From NCBI GenBank assembly GCA_025450375.1, contig JANWHO010000098.1, forward strand, positions 1 to 9,966: a stretch of 9,966 nt of DNA, given 5' to 3'. The position numbers were made by a program, and so were the translations under genes. Below, in pieces: positions 5,576 to 9,966 of the stretch. The stretch's first letter is position 1; the number at the start of each line of letters is the position of its first letter. The DNA comes from Chloroflexota bacterium. GTDB taxonomy: Bacteria; Chloroflexota; UBA5177; JANWHV01. The notes beneath the pieces are model-generated. The model was not told where the DNA came from. It did not search any database and worked only from the letters and a program-made list of their open reading frames with translations.

Positions 5576-7116
5576 AGTCCATAGGCGGTGATGGTCCCGG
5601 ATTCATCGGGCATATACACGCGACCGTTCACCACGGTTGGGCTCTCCCAATGGACGCCCTGAATGTTGCCGCCGGCGCTCGCCAAATTGCTGCTCCACAA
5701 CTGGGCACCGGTAAAGGGATTGAAGGCCCTGAGCGCTCCGCTCTCGGCGGCATACAGCACGCCGTCCGCCAGGAGGGGTGAGCTATAGGTGTCATAGTGG
5801 ATCCATGCCAGATGAAGGGTTGGCCGTCCACCGGCTACGGTAAGGCGGAGGGCGCCGACCCCTTTATCCGTGGTATAGAAGATCCAGGTCTTCCCCGAGG
5901 AGTCCGCCCAGGCGATTCCGGCGGTCGGCATCTGGCCGCCCTGGGGAATGGCGAGCGCGGATAACTCCCCACTGGTATGACCCAACCCTCCTCGACCGCT
6001 GAGGTCGGCCCGATTGAGCACCCTGAGATAATTGTCCTTGCCTCCTTGTACGACCAGCCAGGGGTGCGGGCCGGGCTGCTTGGGGACCAGGATTGGGGTT
6101 GTGCTGCCAAGATCAAGATCCTGAGAGTCGAGCATGGCGAAGACGTTTGGCGTGTATGCGTCCTTCAGGGCCAATGCGGTACCGCCGAGGGTGAGGCGAA
6201 GCACGCTGTCGCCCCAGTTATGGATTCCGTCGTAGGCGCCGTTTCCGGTGACAACGAACGCGCTTCCCTGGGTGGGGCTGCCGGTCATCGTGTCGACCAC
6301 TGTACCCGCGCGGGCCCAGATTCCGGACTGCACATGGCCGCAGGTGGGTGAACCGCCGGGCTCGGCGAGTAAACTGGTGGTCGAGTCGCACAGGGTATTG
6401 AAGATTCCCATCCGGCGGTTCTGGGTATTAATCGCCACAACATGGCCGACATAATTCCCTGCGTCCCCGATGTAGCCGCTCGTGGTGACCAGCAGGGTAT
6501 TCCCGACCAGATTGAGGGCGGAGGCGATCTTCTCATCCTGGGGATGGAGAGTCACGGAGACCGGCCATCCGGCAGCCTCGGCGCCCGTCGTGGCGGATAG
6601 CTTGTGAATGTGACCATCGGGGCTGGCGCTATACACCCACGCCTTGCTTGGATCGGCTGCTGGGGTGGCCGTGGTAATTTGGGCATCAGGCAGAACCAGA
6701 TCGTGTGGGTCAAAGGTCCAGACTCTGGCGCCGGTCCCGGCGTCGAGGGCATAGGTGACGCCGCGTCGGGTCGTTGTATAGAGCAGGTTCCGGATCTTGC
6801 CGGGGCCCAATCCAGTGAGTTCGATCACCGACTCATCCGCGACCCCATTCAGTTGTACCGACCAGAGGCGCTTCAGCCGCCCGACCGTGCTGGGAGTGAG
6901 AACACGCTCGGAGGGATTGATCCCCGTACGCATGGGGTTGAAGTTGAACAGAGGATAATCAATGAGGGAAGGTGAGGAGGCATGGACGCCCAGGGTGGAA
7001 GCGGGAAGGCAGAGCGCGCCAAGCAGAGTAAGGAGGGTGGCGGATCGCCTAACGCGCCGGAGGGCGGTCTGGGCAGAGGGCAGCTGGCGGAGAGGAATTG
7101 ACGCGGCGGACCTCAT
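5572..7116 (-). CDS. Secreted PQQ-like beta-propeller repeat protein
   Basis: Exported beta-propeller protein of the quinoprotein/BamB-like repeat class. I chose the ATG at 7116 because AGGAG lies 8 bases upstream; a GTG 18 bases earlier is in frame but overlaps that site. This gives 514 aa. A long basic n-region (RRVRRS, 20-25) leads into the hydrophobic segment ATLLTLLGALCLPASTLG with probable cleavage after VHA (about 46). Propeller blades are seen as GVTYALDAGTGARVWTFD (119-136), DGHIHKLSATTGA, VVAINTQ, GALRAFNPFTGAQLWS near the C terminus, and a final VNGRVYMPDESGTITAYGL. Cys243 and Cys259 may form a disulfide outside the cell. The block around SGIWARAG...VTGNGAYDG...NWGDSVLRL is typical of this propeller subgroup. 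No catalytic quinoprotein residues are identifiable, so a scaffold or binding role is as likely as PQQ-dependent oxidation. It ends convergently with the 85-aa gene. Confidence 0.85.
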   Translation of the reverse strand: MRSAASIPLRQLPSAQTALRRVRRSATLLTLLGALCLPASTLGVHASSPSLIDYPLFNFNPMRTGINPSERVLTPSTVGRLKRLWSVQLNGVADESVIELTGLGPGKIRNLLYTTTRRGVTYALDAGTGARVWTFDPHDLVLPDAQITTATPAADPSKAWVYSASPDGHIHKLSATTGAEAAGWPVSVTLHPQDEKIASALNLVGNTLLVTTSGYIGDAGNYVGHVVAINTQNRRMGIFNTLCDSTTSLLAEPGGSPTCGHVQSGIWARAGTVVDTMTGSPTQGSAFVVTGNGAYDGIHNWGDSVLRLTLGGTALALKDAYTPNVFAMLDSQDLDLGSTTPILVPKQPGPHPWLVVQGGKDNYLRVLNRADLSGRGGLGHTSGELSALAIPQGGQMPTAGIAWADSSGKTWIFYTTDKGVGALRLTVAGGRPTLHLAWIHYDTYSSPLLADGVLYAAESGALRAFNPFTGAQLWSSNLASAGGNIQGVHWESPTVVNGRVYMPDESGTITAYGL

Positions 7117-7148
7117 GAAGTTATCTCCTGTCACTCGAACATTCTTGA

Positions 7149-7181
7149 GCGTACCCCATACTGGCTTCCGTTGGCGTACCC
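7149..7181. repeat. 8-bp direct repeat upstream of the beta-propeller gene
   Basis: GCGTACCC occurs at 7149-7156 and again at 7174-7181, 25 bp apart, in the 83 bp between the hairpin element and the beta-propeller start. Repeated sites in a promoter-proximal position could bind a regulator, but the repeat is short. Confidence 0.25.
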
Positions 7182-7199
7182 ATCCGAGTGGCGAGAACG

Positions 7200-7268
7200 C
7201 CTGGGAGCGCGAGCATCTTGCTCGTCCTCGTTGATCACCGAGACGGGGAAGATTCTCGCGCTCCCAGG
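7200..7268. repeat. 69-bp hairpin element, 14-bp perfect arms
   Basis: CCTGGGAGCGCGAG (7200-7213) and CTCGCGCTCCCAGG (7255-7268) are perfect inverted copies, and pairing continues imperfectly inward (ATCTT, CGT). A nested hairpin CGAGCA-TCT-TGCTCG lies at 7210-7224. The element starts one base after the stop codon of the thioredoxin-TPR gene and may end its transcript or protect its 3' end; there is no T-tract, so it is not a canonical intrinsic terminator. Its makeup resembles dispersed palindromic repeats I associate with Chloroflexota-type genomes; copy number cannot be judged here. Confidence 0.7.
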
Positions 7269-7269
7269 A

Positions 7270-8130
7270 TCAGTGTAGGGCCGCCGCCAGGCGAGGACGA
7301 TAGGCCATGCTTAACTCGTGGTCCGGGCCCAGAATGGTAAAAATTGCCAGCATTGCTTTCCGGGCGCCATCGTCGTGAAAGTGGCGATTCCGCTCCAGCA
7401 GATCGAGGAAGCGGCTCAAGGCTTCCGCATAGTCACCGGTACCGGCCGCGTGGACGGCCAGGGCCCAGACAGCGGACCAGTCGTCAGGGTTGGCGGCGAG
7501 CGCGGCCAGCGCCTCGTCTCGGCTGGGCAGACCGATAGAGTCGGAGATAAACTGGAGGCGCTTGAGGAGAGCGGCGGCCCGTCGTCCCTCGTCGGTATGG
7601 GGCGGCAAGCTCTCCAGCAGGGGCCGCGCGGCATCCTCCTGGCCGCGTTCCAGGAGAAGCTCGGCCAGGGTCAGGGCGGCGCCCGCATGGTCTTTCTCCA
7701 GGTCGAGGGCTTCGCGGAGAAGCGCCTCGGCCCCGGAAGCATCGCCCGTGGCGACTCGTTCCCGGGCCTCGGCGCTTAGCTGGTCCGCCCGCGAGGGGAC
7801 AATACGCGCGAGGAAAGCGCGAATTGACCGCTCGGGTAATACTCCGACGAACTCGCTGACCACCTTACCGTCCCGGAAGGCTTTTACCGCCGGAATCCCC
7901 TGGATACCGAACCGAAGCGACAACTCCTGCTCGTAGTCCGTATTGATCTTGGCCAGCTCCCAGGCACCGTCTGCTTGTTCGGCCAGATTCTCCAGCACCG
8001 GGCCAAGCATCAGGCATGGCTGGCACCAGGGAGCCCAGAAGTCCACCACCACCGGGACCGACCGCGAACGCTCAATGACTTCACGCTCGAAGGTCGCCAG
8101 CGTCACTTCGCGCGCAATTGTCTTCTCCAT
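7270..8130 (-). CDS. cnoX: Thioredoxin-TPR protein (CnoX/YbbN-like co-chaperedoxin)
   Basis: Cytosolic protein joining a thioredoxin domain to TPR repeats, 286 aa, the family's normal length. The N-terminal domain (about 1-110) has the active site WAPWCQPC with Cys36 and Cys39, and the cis-proline GIQGIP (Pro80). The C-terminal part (about 115-286) is Ala/Leu-rich helical repeat (ALLREALDLEKDHAGAAL and similar), matching the TPR half of CnoX. E. coli CnoX has lost the catalytic CxxC, whereas this one keeps it and is probably a true thiol oxidoreductase as well as a holdase. The start ATG at 8130 has GAGGAG 8 bases upstream. It follows the sigma/Rieske pair on the same strand after a 209-bp gap, so co-regulation is possible but not shown. 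Confidence 0.9.
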   Translation of the reverse strand: MEKTIAREVTLATFEREVIERSRSVPVVVDFWAPWCQPCLMLGPVLENLAEQADGAWELAKINTDYEQELSLRFGIQGIPAVKAFRDGKVVSEFVGVLPERSIRAFLARIVPSRADQLSAEARERVATGDASGAEALLREALDLEKDHAGAALTLAELLLERGQEDAARPLLESLPPHTDEGRRAAALLKRLQFISDSIGLPSRDEALAALAANPDDWSAVWALAVHAAGTGDYAEALSRFLDLLERNRHFHDDGARKAMLAIFTILGPDHELSMAYRPRLAAALH

Positions 8131-8135
8131 GGCAA

Positions 8136-8154
8136 CCGCTCCTCATCTGATGAG
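8136..8154 (-). promoter_or_regulatory. Hairpin overlapping the cnoX ribosome binding site
   Basis: On the minus strand CTCAT-CAG-ATGAG (8154-8142 region) forms a short stem whose 3' arm runs into the GAGGAG ribosome binding site at 8144-8139. It could partly mask translation initiation. The stem is only 5-6 bp, so this is weak. Confidence 0.2.
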
Positions 8155-8339
8155 AGGTATGGGCCGCCACACGAAGCGGGTCATTCCTTGCCGCGGCCCC
8201 TTGCCCCAATGTCTTTCCTCTAAAAGGTAGCTCGTATGGGACAATCGGGCCAACGTGGTCGGATCTAAGGGCTAGTCCACCGAGTCGGAAGTTCCAAGAC
8301 GGTGCCCCTACCACCAATGATCGACTGCGCCAAGTTGTA
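8155..8339. other. Gap between the Rieske gene and cnoX
   Basis: About 185 bp without a gene. I see no strong stem plus T-tract terminator for the Rieske gene and no clear -35/-10 pair for cnoX. GGTAGGGGCACC on the minus strand near 8306-8317 resembles the core of the palindrome at the right end, but it is a single short copy. Confidence 0.4.
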
Positions 8340-9098
8340 CTACGGAACGCTATAGGGCACGAGCGTATTGGTGGTGGGCTGCTGAGCGACCGCCCACACT
8401 TGCACCCGGCCATCGGCGTGTATTCGCAGCTTGAGAAAGGGAAGGGGGTGACGCGCGATGCCACTGAGCACGGTACCGTCGGCATTGTACTGCGCGCCAT
8501 GACATGGGCAGACAAAGGTGCCGCTGGCCGACATCCAGGAGATCGCGCAGCCCATGTGCGTGCAGGCGGCGGAAACCGCGTAGATGGCGCCACCCGACTG
8601 GGGATGGACTACGAACCCCTCCACGGCGCCGGCGCGGAACCGCCGCGTCACGCCTGGCGCCAGAGAGGTGGTGGTTTGCCCAGTGTCCATCCACTCCCCG
8701 CGGTCGGCCGGGACCATTTCCGCCTCCAGGGGCGCCGACGCCTCTTGATGCGCCCCGTCGTTCTTTCCGTGCTCATATGCGATCTTCGCGCTGCCCCCGG
8801 CGCCTACCGCGAGCCCCGCTACCGCCGCAGCTGCCCGACCCAGTATCCCGCGGCGAGAGACCGAGGGGGTCGGCGCGGGCAGAGAGGCAGGCGTGGGGCT
8901 CCGCTCCGCCATCCGCGCCTCAAGCTGGTCGAGGAACTCAGGGCGGGGGACAAGCGAGTCCGCGCGCCCGGCCTTCAGGAAGGCGGCGGCGCGGGCCAGA
9001 TCTTGCTCATCGGGACCGAGATCGGAGCGGAGGGCGGGGTCCCGCTCCGCGGCGAGGTCGTCCAGCAGTTCGGAGAGGCGGTCCAGGTCGTCACTCAC
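8340..9098 (-). CDS. Tat-anchored Rieske [2Fe-2S] protein with cytoplasmic N-terminal domain; candidate redox-sensing anti-sigma factor
   Basis: With the GTG at 9098, whose first bases overlap the sigma-factor stop by 8 bp (GTGAGTGA), the product has 252 aa. ATGs at 9110 and 9131 are in-frame alternatives, without better ribosome binding sites. Residues 1-78 are a charged, helical, cytoplasmic-looking domain (LSELLDDLAAERDPAL, QDLARAAAFLKAGRAD, PEFLDQLEARMAE). Then comes a Tat motif SRRGILG (81-87) and an Ala/Gly-rich membrane segment (about 88-102). The Rieske fold follows: box 1 CTHMGC (Cys179, His181, Cys184) and box 2 CPCHGAQY (Cys197, Cys199, His200), with all four cluster ligands and both disulfide cysteines present, and G.A.HPLP near the end. 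Box 2 has Ala where high-potential Rieske proteins have Ser. The gene is not with cytochrome b or other bc-complex genes but with a sigma factor. The anti-sigma role is inference from architecture and overlap; a simple electron carrier is the alternative. Confidence 0.9.
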   Translation of the reverse strand: MSDDLDRLSELLDDLAAERDPALRSDLGPDEQDLARAAAFLKAGRADSLVPRPEFLDQLEARMAERSPTPASLPAPTPSVSRRGILGRAAAAVAGLAVGAGGSAKIAYEHGKNDGAHQEASAPLEAEMVPADRGEWMDTGQTTTSLAPGVTRRFRAGAVEGFVVHPQSGGAIYAVSAACTHMGCAISWMSASGTFVCPCHGAQYNADGTVLSGIARHPLPFLKLRIHADGRVQVWAVAQQPTTNTLVPYSVP

Positions 9099-9618
9099 CG
9101 GCGGACCCATCCAGTCGAAGCTTCGCGGCATGCTTCAGGGCGCGGTGTTGCAACACTTTGACATTGGCGTCGGTTGTTCCCATCCGCCGTGAGGTCTCGG
9201 CCACGCTCATGCCGTCAAGGAGACGGTACTGCAGGACGGTACGGTAGTTGTCGGGTAACCGCTCCAGGACAGCGTGCGCGCGGCGCGTTGTCTCCTCCTG
9301 CCGCCAGAGATCAGGCGGCGGAGGCGCGGCAATCCGCAATCGTGCTTCCTCGAGGGTTATCACCTGTGCTCCCATCCTTGATCGCCAATAGTCATTGACC
9401 AGATTCGTCGCCACCCTATACAGCCAGGCCAGAATGCTTCGCTCCTCGCGCGATGGGTCGAGATGATTCACCGCGCGCAAGAACACTTCGCTCGTTAAGT
9501 CTTCCGCCGCTTCTCGATTGCCAACCTTGACATAAATGAATCCATACACCGCCCGCATATGGGTGCGATAGATTGAATCCGTCGTGTGGGGAACCTGCGT
9601 TTGCGTTTCGGCGCCCAT
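9091..9618 (-). CDS. ECF-type RNA polymerase sigma factor
   Basis: Alternative sigma factor of the sigma-70 extracytoplasmic-function class that directs RNA polymerase to a small regulon. The ATG at 9618 gives 175 aa, the normal ECF length; a longer open frame to 9699 adds residues unlike any sigma N terminus. Region 2 spans about 14-82 (SIYRTHMRAVYGFIY, AAEDLTSEVFLRAV, AWLYRVATNLVNDYWRSR). Region 4 spans about 118-168 (LERLPDNYRTVLQYRLLDGMSVAETSRRMGTTDANVKVLQHRALKHA), with its helix-turn-helix. There is no region 3 and no extra C-terminal domain. A weak AGGG lies a few bases before the start. The 3' end overlaps the Rieske gene, the usual arrangement for a sigma factor and its membrane anti-sigma partner. 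The regulon is unknown. Confidence 0.93.
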   Translation of the reverse strand: MGAETQTQVPHTTDSIYRTHMRAVYGFIYVKVGNREAAEDLTSEVFLRAVNHLDPSREERSILAWLYRVATNLVNDYWRSRMGAQVITLEEARLRIAAPPPPDLWRQEETTRRAHAVLERLPDNYRTVLQYRLLDGMSVAETSRRMGTTDANVKVLQHRALKHAAKLRLDGSAGE

Positions 9619-9664
9619 ATACCCTGGTTTCGCTCTTTCAGTATGGCCGCGCGGGCGATGCCCC

Positions 9665-9670
9665 AGTATA
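9665..9670 (-). promoter_or_regulatory. Possible -10 box of the sigma-factor gene
   Basis: TATACT on the minus strand, 46 bases before the sigma start codon. The region 17-18 bp upstream reads GGACTA/TAGGAC, unlike a housekeeping -35. It could be a weak or ECF-type promoter; only the hexamer supports it. Confidence 0.25.
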
Positions 9671-9706
9671 GCCCATGCGGGGCCTATTAGTCCTAGCAAA
9701 CCATAC

Positions 9707-9966
9707 GGCGCCGGTTACAGGCTTATGCGGGGGCGGGCCTCCGGCTGCGGTCGGGTGGTAGGATACGACTGCTGAGTCCGGGTGTGGGTTTGAGCGATTT
9801 CTTGTAGGGGCACCCCTTGTGGGTGCCCTTGGCGGCCCGAACCTGGGCACCCACAAGGGGTGCCCCTACAAGAAATCGCTCAACGCCACATCCGGCCTCA
9901 GCAGTCGTATCCTACCACCCGACCGCAGCCGGAGGCCCGCCCCCGCATAAGCCTGTAACCGGCGCC
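9707..9966. repeat. 260-bp near-perfect palindrome at the right end
   Basis: The arms are 9707-9828 and 9845-9966, each 122 bp, around a 16-base centre. They begin and end with GGCGCC and differ at only four positions, all within 9777-9789 of the left arm. The outer 70 bp (9707-9776) and inner 39 bp (9790-9828) are perfect. Inside each arm is a smaller hairpin GGGCACCC-N5-GGGTGCCC, next to GTAGGGG. No open reading frame or transposase is inside. It could be a MITE-like palindromic element, or a real small palindrome plus a fold-back assembly artefact, because the sequence stops exactly at the arm end. Confidence 0.85.

Noticed and set aside
7200..7268. Canonical intrinsic terminator for cnoX
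   Set aside because: The stem is long and GC-rich, but no T-tract follows it in either direction.
8147..8180. CTGATGAG, the core of a hammerhead ribozyme, on the plus strand
   Set aside because: The required GAAA partner and flanking stems are not present; CTGATGAG is part of a short palindrome before cnoX.
8400..9247. Long plus-strand open frames (about 250 codons) opposite the Rieske and sigma genes
   Set aside because: Arg/Pro/Gly-rich translations with no motifs, opposite clear Rieske and sigma-70 domains.
9619..9699. 27-residue N-terminal extension of the sigma factor
   Set aside because: The added sequence is not sigma-like and would cover the only candidate -10 box; starting at 9618 gives the normal ECF beginning.

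Overview
The window is GC-rich DNA from a bacterium. I favour a Chloroflexota-like lineage with moderate confidence: a PIG-V-type mannosyltransferase, an ECF sigma factor overlapping a Tat/Rieske gene, a thioredoxin-TPR protein and dispersed GC-rich palindromic elements fit that group, but no rRNA or other phylogenetic marker is present. There is no CRISPR array, no transposase and no tRNA. The sequence may stop at a contig end, because the last base coincides with the end of a large inverted repeat.

Layout. (1) 1-2968, minus strand: a compact four-gene run. In transcription order it holds a lipoprotein-like or secreted NMT1/THI5-type substrate-binding protein, an ABC ATPase, an ABC permease, and the first 113 codons of a PIG-V-family mannosyltransferase that runs off the left edge. 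Gaps between these genes are only 5-15 bp. (2) 2969-3232: a divergent control region with a possible shared -10 area and several hairpins on each side. (3) 3233-5247, plus strand: pyrimidine-nucleoside phosphorylase (pdp) with an HAD phosphatase/phosphomutase gene overlapping it by 4 bp. (4) 5318-5575, plus strand: a small secreted or membrane-anchored hypothetical protein. Its stop codon interlocks with that of a convergent secreted beta-propeller protein (5572-7116, minus strand). (5) 7200-7268: a hairpin element with 14-bp perfect arms directly behind the next gene. (6) 7270-8130, minus strand: a thioredoxin-TPR protein (CnoX/YbbN-like). (7) 8340-9618, minus strand: an ECF sigma factor whose end overlaps a Tat-anchored Rieske [2Fe-2S] protein. 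(8) 9707-9966: a 260-bp near-perfect palindrome.

How the genes may work together. The left half looks like uptake and salvage: an importer of a heteroaromatic (thiamine-precursor or riboflavin-like) compound, transcribed away from a pyrimidine-nucleoside phosphorolysis pair. The right half looks like envelope redox stress. The Rieske protein has the topology of a membrane anti-sigma factor: a cytoplasmic N-terminal domain, one Tat-type membrane segment and an external [2Fe-2S] domain. It is encoded immediately after, and overlapping, a sigma factor. I propose it as a redox-sensing anti-sigma factor. The thioredoxin-TPR gene downstream would fit such a regulon. This pair is the most interesting candidate system in the window.
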